Shown piece after piece: positions 38,244 through 48,426 of a DNA stretch of 64,000 nucleotides. The notes under the pieces are model-generated. The model saw only the letters and a program-made list of their open reading frames with translations, searched no databases and was not told the DNA's origin. Location of the stretch: assembly GCF_036365825.1 (NCBI RefSeq), contig NZ_CP142675.1, forward strand, positions 1,178,001-1,242,000. The letters are read 5' to 3'. The DNA comes from Qipengyuania sp. HL-TH1 (lineage in GTDB: Bacteria; Pseudomonadota; Alphaproteobacteria; Sphingomonadales; Sphingomonadaceae). Positions within the stretch are counted from its first letter, which is position 1. Each line of letters begins with the position of its first letter. Made by a program: the position numbers and the translations under genes.

Positions 38244-39232
38244 AGACGCTTCCCGACGCCAGGCAACACCTTGGAGAGGCCGAGGCCGAAGAGGTCTTCG
38301 GCTGGATCCTCGATGGCGAGACCGGCGACGAGGATATCGCGCGTTTCCTGGTCGACATGTCGGCGCGCAGCGAAACTTCCGACGAAATTGCCGGCGCGGC
38401 GCGCGCGCTGCGGGCACGGCTGATCCCGATCGCTGCGCCAGCGGGGACGGTCGATTGCTGCGGCACGGGCGGCGATGGGCATCACACGCTCAATGTCTCC
38501 ACCGCGGTGAGCCTGGTGGTCGCCGCCTGCGGTGTGCCCGTGGCCAAGCATGGCAACCGCGCGGCCAGCAGCAAGGCGGGCGCCGCCGACACGCTCGAAG
38601 CGCTCGGTCTCGACATGGAAGCCGCGGGAAGAAGCGCGGAGAAGACTCTGGCCGAATTGGGAATTTGCTTCCTCTTCGCCAAGAACCACCATCCTGCAAT
38701 GGGGCGCATTCAGCCGATCCGGCAAAAGCTCGGCGTGCGTACCATCTTCAATCTGATGGGGCCTTTGTCGAACCCCGCCGGTGTCAGACGCCAGTTGATC
38801 GGCATCGCCCGGCCCGCCTATGTGCCCATCTATGCCGCAGCCACGGCCAAGCTGGGAACCGAGCGCACCTTCATTGCCTCGGGTGACGAAGGGCTCGACG
38901 AACTGAGCCTCGCGGGCGGCAACGAACTGGCCGATGTGCAGGGCAATGATTTCGAAATGCGCCGCGTAGTCGCGGTGGAAGCCAACCTGCCGCATTCCCC
39001 GGTCGAGGCGATCCGCGGCGGCGATCCGGCGTATAATGCCCGCGCGCTCGAGGCATTGCTCGGCGGGAGCCCGGGCGCCTACCGTGATGCGGTGCTGTTC
39101 AACGCGGCAGCGACGCTGATTATCGCCGGTCGTACCGACGACTGGACCGAGGGCGCGGAGATCGCTGCCGAAGCACTGGACTCGGGCAAGGCCAAGGCGC
39201 TGCTCGAAAACTGGATCGCAATGACCGCCTGA
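38240..39232 (+). CDS. trpD: Anthranilate phosphoribosyltransferase
   Basis: Transfers phosphoribose from PRPP to anthranilate. The 330-residue protein has the glycine-rich PRPP site [33 protein letters not shown], and [18 protein letters not shown], all diagnostic. Its start is coupled to trpG (4 bp overlap) and trpC follows after 1 bp. A much longer open frame from 37880 is only the continuation through trpG. Confidence 0.97.
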   Translation: MKTLPDARQHLGEAEAEEVFGWILDGETGDEDIARFLVDMSARSETSDEIAGAARALRARLIPIAAPAGTVDCCGTGGDGHHTLNVSTAVSLVVAACGVPVAKHGNRAASSKAGAADTLEALGLDMEAAGRSAEKTLAELGICFLFAKNHHPAMGRIQPIRQKLGVRTIFNLMGPLSNPAGVRRQLIGIARPAYVPIYAAATAKLGTERTFIASGDEGLDELSLAGGNELADVQGNDFEMRRVVAVEANLPHSPVEAIRGGDPAYNARALEALLGGSPGAYRDAVLFNAAATLIIAGRTDDWTEGAEIAAEALDSGKAKALLENWIAMTA

Positions 39233-39233
39233 C

Positions 39234-40019
39234 ATGAACAAGCTGGAAGAAATCTGCGCGACCAAGCGCGACGAGGTGGCCGCACGCAAGCGCGATCACA
39301 CGCTCGCCGATCTCGAAGCGCGCGCGAAGGAGCAGTCGGCGCCCCGTGGGTTCCAGTCTGCCCTCGCTCGGGCACAGCAGGACGGCTTCGGCCTGATTGC
39401 GGAAATCAAGAAAGCTTCTCCCTCAAAGGGTTTGATTCGCGAAGATTTCCAACCCGCAGAGCATGCCCGCGCCTATGCTGCGGGCGGCGCCGCCTGCCTT
39501 TCGGTGCTGACCGACGCGCCCTATTTCCAGGGCCATGAAGATTACCTCGTCGCCGCACGCGCAGCCTGTGATCTGCCCGCCCTGCGCAAGGATTTCATGG
39601 TTGATCCGTGGCAGGTTGCCGAAGCGCGCGCGATCGGAGCCGATGCGATCCTGATCATTGTCGCGGCGCTCGAAGACGGCCTCATGGCCGAGATCGAAGC
39701 GGCGGCGCTGGACCACGGCATGGATGTGCTGGTCGAAGTGCATGACCGCGCCGAGATGGAGCGCGCCGCACGCCTTAAATCGCGCCTTATCGGCGTGAAC
39801 AACCGCGATCTGCGCAGTTTTACCACCGACCTCGCCACCACCGAGACGCTGGCCCCGCTCGCCCCCGAAGGCGCGCTGCTGGTCGGCGAGAGCGGCATCG
39901 CGACGCACGGTGATTGCCTGCGGCTGGCGCGTTCGGGCGTCCGCACCTTCCTTGTCGGTGAAAGCCTGATGCGTCACGCGGATGTTGCCGCGGCGACCCG
40001 CGCCTTGCTCGGGCGCTGA
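39234..40019 (+). CDS. trpC: Indole-3-glycerol phosphate synthase
   Basis: Ring-closing enzyme of tryptophan synthesis. The 261-residue barrel has [15 protein letters not shown] (catalytic Lys and phosphate-loop region), [23 protein letters not shown] and LVGESGI. It is the single-function form, not fused to TrpF. The next gene downstream is lexA, with no moaC or moeA between. Confidence 0.97.
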   Translation: MNKLEEICATKRDEVAARKRDHTLADLEARAKEQSAPRGFQSALARAQQDGFGLIAEIKKASPSKGLIREDFQPAEHARAYAAGGAACLSVLTDAPYFQGHEDYLVAARAACDLPALRKDFMVDPWQVAEARAIGADAILIIVAALEDGLMAEIEAAALDHGMDVLVEVHDRAEMERAARLKSRLIGVNNRDLRSFTTDLATTETLAPLAPEGALLVGESGIATHGDCLRLARSGVRTFLVGESLMRHADVAAATRALLGR

Positions 40020-40087
40020 CGCAGCACCTTTGGGGCAAAGCGGGAACAGGTGTTCCTGTGTAAATCACTCGAAAATGGCGGGATTGC

Positions 40088-40116
40088 TTGACTTGGCGAA
40101 TCAGGTTGCTTAATTG
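40088..40116 (+). promoter_or_regulatory. lexA promoter
   Basis: TTGACT at 40088-40093 and TAATTG at 40111-40116, spaced by 17 bp, form a good sigma-70 promoter that separates lexA from trpC. Confidence 0.65.
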
Positions 40117-40130
40117 TTCCGTATTCGTTC
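40116..40130 (+). promoter_or_regulatory. LexA operator (SOS box)
   Basis: GTTC-N7-GTTC, the direct-repeat SOS box of alphaproteobacteria, occurs perfectly as GTTCCGTATTCGTTC. It starts at the last base of the -10 element, so bound LexA would block its own promoter. Confidence 0.85.
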
Positions 40131-40167
40131 ACAGCTGTTGTGAACAGGCGATACGGGAGTTCGCACC

Positions 40168-40857
40168 ATGCTGACCGCCAAGCAGCACGAATTGATCCGC
40201 TTTATCCAGCAGCGCCTGGAAGAGACCGGCATTTCGCCGAGTTTCGAGGAGATGAAGGAAGCGCTCGACCTCAAGAGCAAGTCGGGCGTCCATCGCCTGA
40301 TTTCGGCGCTTGAAGAGCGCGGCTTCATTCGCCGCCTGCCCAACCGCGCACGCGCGCTCGAAGTGGTCAAGCTACCCGAGAACGCAGTGATGGGCGCGGC
40401 ACAGCCCGCCCCTGCGAACGACTCCGTGGTATCGGCGATCACGCCCAAGCCGGTCGCGCCCGCACCCGCCAATGACATCATCGATGTGCCGCTGCATGGC
40501 CGTATTGCCGCGGGCGCGCCGATCGAAGCGATCGAAGGCCAGTCGAGCATGCCGGTCCCCGCCGCCCTGCTCGGCCCGGGCGAACATTATGCGCTCGAGG
40601 TGTCGGGCGATTCGATGATCGAAGCGGGCATTTTCGATGGCGACTTTGCCTTGGTGAAGCGCACCGACAGCGCCCGCGATGGCGAAATCGTGGTCGCGCT
40701 GGTCGACAATGAGGAAGCCACGCTCAAATACCTGCGCAAGGACGCCGGGCGCGTCATCCTCGACCCCGCCAACGGCTCTTACGAACCGCAAGTCTACGAT
40801 TCGCACCGTGTCCAGGTGCAAGGCAAGCTGGCCGGGCTGCTGCGCCGGTATCACTGA
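40168..40857 (+). CDS. lexA: SOS repressor LexA
   Basis: Repressor of DNA-damage genes that cleaves itself when RecA filaments form. The 229-residue protein has an N-terminal winged helix (1-65), a linker, and an S24 peptidase domain. The cleavage site is Ala115-Gly116 in GRIAAGAPI, with catalytic Ser149 (SGDSM) and Lys187 (ATLKYLR). It has its own promoter with an SOS box. Its 3' end overlaps the convergent comEC by 7 bp. Confidence 0.97.
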   Translation: MLTAKQHELIRFIQQRLEETGISPSFEEMKEALDLKSKSGVHRLISALEERGFIRRLPNRARALEVVKLPENAVMGAAQPAPANDSVVSAITPKPVAPAPANDIIDVPLHGRIAAGAPIEAIEGQSSMPVPAALLGPGEHYALEVSGDSMIEAGIFDGDFALVKRTDSARDGEIVVALVDNEEATLKYLRKDAGRVILDPANGSYEPQVYDSHRVQVQGKLAGLLRRYH

Positions 40858-43055
40858 TCCCGGGGCGCGCGTCTGTCCTCCGGCGCGCGCCACCAGCCAT
40901 GCTCGCCCTGGTCCTGCGCCACGGTATCGATACGCCGCGCGCTCAGATAGACCGCTACCCCGCCCTCCCGCTCGAGGAAACGCCGGTCCGCCTTGAGCCA
41001 TCGTGGGCGGCAACTGCGGGGCAGGAAACGATCGGCGATGACGATGTCGGCGTTCCGGCAGGCTGCGGCCAGCGCGCGCTCCTCCACCAGGTCCCGGCTA
41101 CGTGCAATCAGGAGCGACCAGGCACGGCTCTCGCGCGTGACGGTCAGCGAACAGAATTCGGCGCTGCATCGGCTGTGCGGCCATTCCGCGATAGCCAGCG
41201 GTTGCCGATCGGTCCCGGCGAGCTCGAGCAGGTTCTCCTGCGCGTATCCACCCTCGCTAGCGCGTAGCACCAGCAGCCGTTCGGCCTCGTTCGCAACGCC
41301 GATATCGCGCCCGTCGCGCGTGATCAGGATATCGGGCACCGGCGCCTGCATCATCAGGATGGCAGCGACCATGACGGGCCCAAGCCCCCACAGACACGCC
41401 CGGCCCTGCCACAGCGCCAGCCACAGCGCGCCGACCAGATACAGCGTGATGGCGCCCATCCCGATCCGCGGGGCCAGCTTGACCGACCCCGGCTGTTCGG
41501 CAAACAGATGCGCAATCCCCAGCAACAGGTCGAGCGACTGCCCGACAAGCCACCATACGGGCGCGCCCGCGCCGATGAGGTCGAGCGCCAACGCCAGCGC
41601 CACCAACGGCATCGAGATGAAGGTGACCAAGGGAATGGCAACCAGATTGGCCGCAGCGCCGTAAACGCCCGCGCGGTGGAAGTGGAACAGCACGATCGGC
41701 ATCAGCGCGAGTTCAATGACCAGTCCGGTCAGGAACAGGATCGCGGTTCGCCGCAGGAACCGACGCAGCCCGCTCTGCTCGCGCGGCGCGAGAAAATCGC
41801 GCACCGCCTGGACGCTATGCAGCGAGACGATCGCGATAACCGCCGCAAAGCTCATCTGGAAGCTCGGCCCGACCAAAGATTCCGGCCACAGCGCCAGCAC
41901 GACGCCTGCGGCAATCGCGACCATCCGCAACGAAAGCGGTTCACGTCCCAAAGCCAGCGCAACCAGCACCAGCAACGCGCCGATACAGCTGCGCACGGTC
42001 GGCACCTGCGCGCCCGTCAGCAGCGTATAGGCGATCCCCGCCAGCGCCGCTGCACCCGCAGCGACCAGCGGCAGCCGCACCCGCAGGGCCAGCCATGGCC
42101 ACAGTGCGAACAGCTTCAGGACCACGATATAACTCGCCGCGATGATCGCGCTGACATGCAGCCCGCTGATCGACAGCAGATGGGTCAGCCCCGCATCGCG
42201 CATGGCCTCTTCGTCGCGTTCGGGAATAGCGCCGCGATCGCCGCTGGCCAGCGTCGCGGCGATCGCCCCCGCCGTGCCGTCGAGCCGGCTGCGCACATGC
42301 GCCGACAGCCGCCGCTGGATCGAGGCCACGGTCAGGCGCGACTGCGGCGGCGGCGTGACCAGTTCGACCTCGCCCACGACCGATCCCGTAGCCGACAGCC
42401 CCTCGAACCAGGCTCGCCGCGCGAAATTATACGCTCCAGGGACGATGGGCGGGGACGGCGGCATCAGCCGCGCCGACAACCGCACCCGCGCGCCCTCGCG
42501 CAATCCAGGCCGGTCCCGCGCCAGCGGCAGGTTCACGCGATAGGCCACCGCCTGCCCGGTCGCCGCATCGCGCGCGGCCAGGACGAGCCGGACGCGGTCC
42601 TCCGCCGGTTGCTCCTCGCGTTCGAGAATTCGCCCGTCGATCCGTTCGAAGCGCGGATAGGCGAGCGGCTCCGCCCCCACCATCGCCGAGCGCGCCCATA
42701 CCAGCGACATGCCGAGCGCCAGGGCGATCAGGACCGACACGATTGCGGGCATCAAATAAGCGCGTGCGTCGCTTCCGCGCCACCGCGCGAAGGCCATGGC
42801 CGCAGCGGCTGCCGCGCCGCCGATTGTCGCCAGCCATTGCCATGGCGCGCCAAGATAGAACCACAGCCCGATGCCCGCGGCGAACGCGACCGCCAGCCAC
42901 GGACCACGGTCGAATTGCGCGCCTTCCAGAAATGCTTCGGATCGCCCGGCGAAACTGGACAAGAGACCGCGCATGCGCCAAGGGCGCGGCACTGCGGGGC
43001 GGGCCTCTTCGTCCGCCTCCCCCATCGGTACCGAAGGCGTCCCCTGCGTCGCCAT
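40851..43055 (-). CDS. comEC: ComEC/Rec2-family DNA-uptake channel protein
   Basis: Polytopic membrane protein that carries single-stranded DNA across the inner membrane in transformable bacteria. The product is about 734 residues from the ATG at 43055; a shorter start is possible because gltX begins only 29 bp away on the other strand. It has the DUF4131-type N-terminal region and the competence domain with [17 protein letters not shown]. Many helices follow, and the C-terminal metallo-beta-lactamase-like part lacks the HxHxDH metal motif. Other competence genes are not in the window. Confidence 0.9.
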   Translation of the reverse strand: MATQGTPSVPMGEADEEARPAVPRPWRMRGLLSSFAGRSEAFLEGAQFDRGPWLAVAFAAGIGLWFYLGAPWQWLATIGGAAAAAAMAFARWRGSDARAYLMPAIVSVLIALALGMSLVWARSAMVGAEPLAYPRFERIDGRILEREEQPAEDRVRLVLAARDAATGQAVAYRVNLPLARDRPGLREGARVRLSARLMPPSPPIVPGAYNFARRAWFEGLSATGSVVGEVELVTPPPQSRLTVASIQRRLSAHVRSRLDGTAGAIAATLASGDRGAIPERDEEAMRDAGLTHLLSISGLHVSAIIAASYIVVLKLFALWPWLALRVRLPLVAAGAAALAGIAYTLLTGAQVPTVRSCIGALLVLVALALGREPLSLRMVAIAAGVVLALWPESLVGPSFQMSFAAVIAIVSLHSVQAVRDFLAPREQSGLRRFLRRTAILFLTGLVIELALMPIVLFHFHRAGVYGAAANLVAIPLVTFISMPLVALALALDLIGAGAPVWWLVGQSLDLLLGIAHLFAEQPGSVKLAPRIGMGAITLYLVGALWLALWQGRACLWGLGPVMVAAILMMQAPVPDILITRDGRDIGVANEAERLLVLRASEGGYAQENLLELAGTDRQPLAIAEWPHSRCSAEFCSLTVTRESRAWSLLIARSRDLVEERALAAACRNADIVIADRFLPRSCRPRWLKADRRFLEREGGVAVYLSARRIDTVAQDQGEHGWWRAPEDRRAPRDQ

Positions 43056-43083
43056 GCAAGTGTTTGAAAGGAAGCGAGTGACA

Positions 43084-44535
43084 ATGGCAAGCGATAGTGG
43101 CAGCGAGACCCCTCCGGTCGTCACCCGCTTCGCTCCCTCGCCCACCGGATATCTCCATATCGGCGGCGCGCGTACGGCGCTGTTCAACTGGCTTTACGCA
43201 AGGCACCATGGTGGTCGCACCTTGCTGCGGATCGAGGATACCGATCGCAAGCGCAGCACGCAGGATGCGATCGACAAGATCATCGAGGGGCTCGACTGGC
43301 TCGGCCTCGATTTCGACGAACCGCCGATCTTCCAGTCCGACCGCGCCGAACGCCACGCCGAGGTCGCGCACAAGCTGCTCGACGCGGGACACGCCTACAA
43401 ATGCTTCGCCACGCCCGAAGAACTCGAGGCAATGCGCGCCGAGCAGCGCGCCAACAAGCAGCCGATGCGCTACGACCGCCGGTGGCGCGATCGCGACGCA
43501 AGCGAAGCGCCCGAAGGCGCGCCCTATGTGATCCGCCTCAAGGTCCCGACCGAGGGCGAAACCACAATCCACGACCAGGTCCAGGGCAAGGTCACGGTGA
43601 AGAATGCCGAGATCGACGACTATGTCCTGCTGCGCGCCGACGGGACCCCCACCTACATGCTCGCGGTGGTGGTCGACGATCACGACATGGGGGTAACGCA
43701 TGTGATCCGCGGCGACGATCACCTCAACAACGCCTTTCGCCAGCTGCCGGTGGTCCGCGCGATGGACCAGGTCGAAGGCCACTGGCCCGATCCGGTCTAT
43801 GCGCATGTCCCGCTCATCCACGGGCCGGACGGCGCGAAGATGTCCAAGCGCCACGGCGCCGTCGGGGTTGCCGCCTATCGCGATGAAGAAGGTGTCCTGC
43901 CCGAAGCGCTGTTCAACTATCTCCTGCGCCTCGGTTGGGGCCATGGCGACCGCGAAGAGATCTCGCGCGAGGAAGCGATCAAGCTGTTCGACCTGGACGG
44001 CGTCGGCAAGGGGCCCGCGCGGTTCGACATCAAGAAGCTGCAGAACCTCAACGGCCATTACATCCGCGAAGCGGACGATGCCCGGCTGGCGAAAATCGTG
44101 GCGGCGCGGATCGGCGAACAGGCCGATGAAGCGCTGCTTGCCAAGGCGATGCCAGTGCTCAAAACGCGTGCAAAGTCCGTCAACGAACTCGTTGATGGGG
44201 CTGCATTTCTGTTCGCCAAGCACCCGCTCGATATGACCGAGAAAGCGGCTGGCTTGCTGGACGACGAAGCGCGCGCGCGCCTCGCCGGATTGTCCAAAAT
44301 GCTGCATGTGCAAAATGACTGGACAATCGAGGCGCTGGAAGCCACTACGAAGGCCTATGCCGAGCAACTCGAACTGGGTCTCGGCAAGCTCGCGCAACCC
44401 ATGCGCGCAGCGCTGACGGGGACGACAACGTCACCCGGCATTTTCGATGTGCTGGTCCTGTTGGGCAAGGAAGAGTCGCTCTTGCGTATCGATGCGCAGG
44501 CCGCCTCGCCCGCAGGCACCGAAGAGAACGAGTGA
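43084..44535 (+). CDS. gltX: Glutamyl-tRNA synthetase
   Basis: Class I aminoacyl-tRNA synthetase charging tRNA-Glu. The 483-residue protein has the HIGH-type signature [20 protein letters not shown] and the KMSKR loop in [12 protein letters not shown], with the anticodon-binding helical domain after about 330. The ATG at 43084 is preceded by AAAGGAAG. The frame is open far upstream, but that part overlaps comEC and has no GltX similarity. gltA follows after 10 bp. Confidence 0.97.
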   Translation: MASDSGSETPPVVTRFAPSPTGYLHIGGARTALFNWLYARHHGGRTLLRIEDTDRKRSTQDAIDKIIEGLDWLGLDFDEPPIFQSDRAERHAEVAHKLLDAGHAYKCFATPEELEAMRAEQRANKQPMRYDRRWRDRDASEAPEGAPYVIRLKVPTEGETTIHDQVQGKVTVKNAEIDDYVLLRADGTPTYMLAVVVDDHDMGVTHVIRGDDHLNNAFRQLPVVRAMDQVEGHWPDPVYAHVPLIHGPDGAKMSKRHGAVGVAAYRDEEGVLPEALFNYLLRLGWGHGDREEISREEAIKLFDLDGVGKGPARFDIKKLQNLNGHYIREADDARLAKIVAARIGEQADEALLAKAMPVLKTRAKSVNELVDGAAFLFAKHPLDMTEKAAGLLDDEARARLAGLSKMLHVQNDWTIEALEATTKAYAEQLELGLGKLAQPMRAALTGTTTSPGIFDVLVLLGKEESLLRIDAQAASPAGTEENE

Positions 44536-44545
44536 GGAGACACGC

Positions 44546-45832
44546 GTGGCCGACAAGCAGGCAACCCTCGATCTGGGCGGTCAGACCCAGGAATTCCCCG
44601 TGCTGCAGGGCAGCGTCGGCCCCGATGTGGTCGATATCCGCAAGCTGTACGGCACCACCGGTAAGTTCACCTACGACCCGGGCTACAAGTCGACCGCCAG
44701 CTGCGAAAGCGCGCTGACCTATATCGACGGCGAAGAAGGCATCCTGCTGCACCGCGGCTATCCGATCGGCCAGCTGGCGGAAAACTCCTCCTTCATGGAA
44801 GTCTCCTACCTGTTGCTCAACGGCGAACTGCCGCAGCAGAGCGAGCTCGACGACTTCACCTACACGATCACGCGGCACACCATGCTGCACGACCAGCTGC
44901 GCCAGTTCTACCAGGGTTTCCGCCGCGACGCGCACCCCATGGCAATCATGTGCGGCGTGGTCGGCGCGCTGTCGGCCTTCTATCACGACAGCACCGACAT
45001 CTCGGACCCCGAGCAGCGCAAGATTGCCAGCCACCGGCTGATCGCGAAAATGCCGACCATCGCCGCCATGGCGTATAAATATTCGGTCGGTCAGCCGATG
45101 ATGCAGCCCGACAACTCGCTGAGCTACACGGGCAATTTCCTGCGCATGACCTTCGGCGTCCCGGCCGAGGAATATGAAATCCACCCCGCCATCGAGCGCG
45201 CGATGGATCGCATTTTCATCCTCCATGCCGACCACGAACAGAACGCCTCGACCTCGACCGTACGCCTTGCCGGTTCGTCGGGTGCCAATCCGTTCGCGTG
45301 CATCGCGGCAGGCATCGCCTGCCTGTGGGGCCCCGCGCATGGCGGCGCCAACGAAGCCGCGCTCAACATGCTGCAGGAAATCGGCACGCCCGATCGCATC
45401 CCGCATTATATCGAGCGCGCCAAGGACAAGAACGACCCGTTCCGCCTGATGGGCTTCGGCCACCGCGTGTACAAGAACTACGATCCGCGCGCGACCGTGA
45501 TGCAGCAGACGCTGCGCGAAGTGTTCGAGGCGCTCAACGTCAAGGACCCGGTGTTCGAGACCGCGCTCAAGCTCGAGGAACTCGCGCTCAACGACGACTA
45601 CTTCAAGGAAAAGAAGCTTTTCCCGAACGTCGACTTCTACTCGGGCATCATCCTCAACGCGATCGGTTTCCCGACGACGATGTTCACCGCGCTGTTCGCG
45701 CTTGCCCGCACCGTCGGCTGGGTCGCGCAGTGGAACGAAATGATCTCCGACCCCGCACAGGTCATCGGCCGTCCGCGCCAGCTGTACACCGGCCCGACCG
45801 AACGCGACTACGTCTCCATTAGCCAGCGCTGA
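44546..45832 (+). CDS. gltA: Citrate synthase
   Basis: Condenses acetyl-CoA and oxaloacetate at the entry to the TCA cycle. The 428-residue hexameric-type enzyme has catalytic His regions in [18 protein letters not shown] and [14 protein letters not shown], and the site signature [12 protein letters not shown]. It starts at a GTG preceded by GAGGAG. With pdhAB it covers the pyruvate-to-citrate step. A small membrane-protein gene follows after 1 bp. Confidence 0.97.
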   Translation: MADKQATLDLGGQTQEFPVLQGSVGPDVVDIRKLYGTTGKFTYDPGYKSTASCESALTYIDGEEGILLHRGYPIGQLAENSSFMEVSYLLLNGELPQQSELDDFTYTITRHTMLHDQLRQFYQGFRRDAHPMAIMCGVVGALSAFYHDSTDISDPEQRKIASHRLIAKMPTIAAMAYKYSVGQPMMQPDNSLSYTGNFLRMTFGVPAEEYEIHPAIERAMDRIFILHADHEQNASTSTVRLAGSSGANPFACIAAGIACLWGPAHGGANEAALNMLQEIGTPDRIPHYIERAKDKNDPFRLMGFGHRVYKNYDPRATVMQQTLREVFEALNVKDPVFETALKLEELALNDDYFKEKKLFPNVDFYSGIILNAIGFPTTMFTALFALARTVGWVAQWNEMISDPAQVIGRPRQLYTGPTERDYVSISQR

Positions 45833-45833
45833 T

Positions 45834-46025
45834 ATGCGCTTCGTCCTTCAGGTCTTCGGAGTGGCTTTGATGCTCTCCGGAGGCCTGTGGGCGCTCCAAG
45901 GGCTGGGCTTGGTGATGTGGCCGGCGGAGAGCTTCATGCTCGCCGAGCAGCGCTGGGCACTTTACGGCACCATCACCTTTCTCATCGGGCTTCTGCTGTT
46001 CTGGAGAGCCGCGCGGCGGCGCTGA
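45834..46025 (+). CDS. Small two-helix membrane protein
   Basis: The 63-residue product has two hydrophobic helices (about 3-24 and 42-58) separated by WPAESFMLAEQRWALYG, and ends in a basic ARRR tail. It starts 1 bp after gltA, so it is co-translated. I believe short proteins of this shape are conserved in alphaproteobacteria but no function is known. Its TGA abuts the stop of the convergent kinase-like gene in a TGATCA palindrome. Confidence 0.75.
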   Translation: MRFVLQVFGVALMLSGGLWALQGLGLVMWPAESFMLAEQRWALYGTITFLIGLLLFWRAARRR

Positions 46026-47426
46026 TCAGCGCGGTTTTTCGCGCAGATCTTCCGCCGCGGGCACCGACAGGGTGAAGCGCGCGCCCTGCCCCGGCGCACT
46101 TTCGACCGTCAGATCGCCATCCATCGCGCGCGCGATCCGGCGCGAGATATAGAGGCCGAGACCCGACCCCCCGTCGCCGCTGCGGCCAAGACGCTCGAAC
46201 TTCTCGAACACGCGTTCCTGCTGGTCTTCGCCCAGCCCGTGGCCCTGATCGGCGACGGTAATCAGCGCCCGGTTGCCGATCCGGTCGAGGCGGATCCACA
46301 CCTGGCTGTCGGCGGGCGAATAGCGGATCGCATTGCCCACCAGGTTGAGCAGGATCTGCAGCACCCGGCGAAATTCGGCGATTGCCAGCTGGCTCTCGCC
46401 TTCGGGCGGTGCGACCAACGCAATCCCCTTCTCGCGTGCCCTCACGCCAAGGATCCCGCAGGCACGGCGCGCGACGTCCGCCAGCTCAATCCGGTCGGGC
46501 GCGGTCGCGAAATCCTCCGATTCGACCACTTCGAGATCGGACAGGTCGTCGATGAGCGCGAGCAGATGCTGCGCTGCGGTGGCGATATCTGCGGCGTAGG
46601 AACTGTATTCATCCGCCAGTGGCCCTGCGAGTTTGGTGCGGATCGTTTCCGCATTGGCGATGATCCGGTTGATCGGCTGACGCAGGACGGGGGTCAGGTC
46701 GCGTCCGAAAGACGGCCCCTCGCGGTCGCCGGACTCGTCCTCATCGCCCGCACTGGACAAGGGTCGTTCGGCGGTCAGGTAGAGCACGAAGCCCGCGCTG
46801 CCGGGTTGCGGTTGGCCAAGCGGTTCGAGATGTGCCGTCCAGCGGCGCGCCGACCCCTCGATCTCGCATGTCGTCCCGTCGAGCAGGCGCCAGTGCAGCG
46901 GTTGCTGGTGCGTATTGCCCGGCAGGATAACAAAATCGGTCCAGGGCTTGCCGACATGGGCCAGCGCCTTGTGCGCAAATTCGGCCAGATCGGCCGCCTC
47001 GGTATCGACCGAGAGCAACCGCTGCTGCGAATCGAGCCGCGCAGTGCAGTCGGCCAGGTGCCGGTTGATCTCCATGCGCCGCCGCGCCGCCTCGATGTCG
47101 TTCTCCGGCGGCAATGCCTCGGTATGCCAGTTGACGACATCGATCGCGCAGCCCTCGGCCTCGCCCTCGTCATTCGTCTGCGGTGCGATTTCGACCCAGG
47201 CGGTGATCCGGTGTTCGCCGTCCACGGCTTCGAACTGCCGCGCCAAGCGCAGGCCATAGGTTTGCGCTTTTTCGACCAGCGCGAGCAGTTCGGGGATCGC
47301 GATACGCGTCCCGATCGAACCGCCGCAGGCCTGCTGAAGCTCGGCCAGCAAATCATCGGCTTCGACCAGCCTGGCTTCGGCATCAGTCTTCGCATGGGCG
47401 ATATAGCGGGTTCCGACAGTGGTCAT
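46026..47426 (-). CDS. Histidine-kinase-like protein lacking the phospho-accepting histidine
   Basis: The 466-residue protein has no membrane helix. Residues 1-220 are a divergent sensory region that may hold PAS-like folds. A dimerisation region at 240-300 aligns with HisKA, but the usual HELRTPLN reads PVLRQPIN: Pro246 replaces the histidine and Val247 the acidic residue. The ATPase domain looks intact, with N box NLVGNAIRYSP (361-371), G1 ADQGHGLG and G2 GGSGLGLYISRRIA. It resembles pseudo-kinases such as DivL that regulate other kinases. It lies 2 bp after the unknown gene at 47429-48391. The base readings at the H box are clear in this sequence. Confidence 0.85.
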   Translation of the reverse strand: MTTVGTRYIAHAKTDAEARLVEADDLLAELQQACGGSIGTRIAIPELLALVEKAQTYGLRLARQFEAVDGEHRITAWVEIAPQTNDEGEAEGCAIDVVNWHTEALPPENDIEAARRRMEINRHLADCTARLDSQQRLLSVDTEAADLAEFAHKALAHVGKPWTDFVILPGNTHQQPLHWRLLDGTTCEIEGSARRWTAHLEPLGQPQPGSAGFVLYLTAERPLSSAGDEDESGDREGPSFGRDLTPVLRQPINRIIANAETIRTKLAGPLADEYSSYAADIATAAQHLLALIDDLSDLEVVESEDFATAPDRIELADVARRACGILGVRAREKGIALVAPPEGESQLAIAEFRRVLQILLNLVGNAIRYSPADSQVWIRLDRIGNRALITVADQGHGLGEDQQERVFEKFERLGRSGDGGSGLGLYISRRIARAMDGDLTVESAPGQGARFTLSVPAAEDLREKPR

Positions 47427-47428
47427 GG

Positions 47429-48391
47429 TCAGGCCGCTCCCCCCAAACCGGATTCGGCGAGCAGCCGGCGGGCATCCTCGGACGGGAGCGCTGAGATTTC
47501 ACGCGGCGGAACCGCTTGCGGATCGAGGCGCAACACCTGCCTTTCGACCTCGGCGCTTTCGAGCCCCGTGCTCCGCAGGCCCAGCGCGAGGCGTGCGGTC
47601 TGCTGGTGGTTGGTCGACAGCACCGCGGCAACGCGCGTCTGGCCCGACCGCGCCGCCAGCGCGGACACGAACAGCGCCGCCCCCGCACGGTCGATTTCGA
47701 GCGCCTGCAAGGCGGAGCCGCCCATGCCGACGACCACGCGCGACAACAGCGAAATGCGGCCCGCGCCCTCGTCGAAGACATTGCGCAGCTTGGTCTCGGC
47801 GCGGATCATGGCATCGGACCGCAACTGGCCGCTAAACGCACGCCAGCCCATCAGCAGGTCGTGGAACAGGTCGCCGGGCAATTCGCTGAGCGGCAATTCC
47901 ATGCGGCGCTGGGTCTGGGCAAAGCGCGCCTGCGCGGTGAGTGCAGCCATGGCGGTGCTGGCGAGGCCGCTGTCCTCGGCAGCGATCAGTTCCTGCACCA
48001 GCGGCGACAGGACCGGGTCGAGGCCATATTGGCTCTCGAGCCTTTCGGTCAGTTGCCATTCGAGCGCCAACGCATGGCAATGGGCAAGCAGCGCGGGACT
48101 GCCGAAGAAATGTTCAGCCAGCGCTTCGCCATGACGATCGGCAAACGCCTCGCGTCCACTCTGCCCGCCCGCTTCGGCCTGCGCACGCAGAACCTGCCAG
48201 GCGAGGTGGTGACACATGCCGCGAATGCGCGCGACCAGCTCGTCGCTGAACAGCGAATGGTCGGGTGTGGCGAGCAAATGCGAGAGGATCGGCCCGATCC
48301 GCGCAAGCGTGGTATTTCCCCGCGCAAGCGCCTCGCGCAGGCTCTCCTGCCCGGCGCCGGGTTCGGGGGATACAGTGTCAGGCATCGACAT
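47429..48391 (-). CDS. Helical protein of unknown function upstream of the kinase-like gene
   Basis: I do not recognise the family. The 320-residue protein is soluble, mostly helical and rich in Ala, Leu and Arg. It has no signal peptide and several His/Trp-containing segments (GMCHHLAWQVL, HCHALALEWQL). The C-terminal third is more hydrophilic. It is immediately followed by the pseudo-kinase gene (2 bp gap), suggesting joint expression and perhaps a physical partnership. The gene at 48427-49605 lies 35 bp upstream on the same strand. Confidence 0.7.
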   Translation of the reverse strand: MSMPDTVSPEPGAGQESLREALARGNTTLARIGPILSHLLATPDHSLFSDELVARIRGMCHHLAWQVLRAQAEAGGQSGREAFADRHGEALAEHFFGSPALLAHCHALALEWQLTERLESQYGLDPVLSPLVQELIAAEDSGLASTAMAALTAQARFAQTQRRMELPLSELPGDLFHDLLMGWRAFSGQLRSDAMIRAETKLRNVFDEGAGRISLLSRVVVGMGGSALQALEIDRAGAALFVSALAARSGQTRVAAVLSTNHQQTARLALGLRSTGLESAEVERQVLRLDPQAVPPREISALPSEDARRLLAESGLGGAA

Positions 48392-48426
48392 GGATCGCGA
48401 ATATCATCGACATGGTTAAGCGCCGG

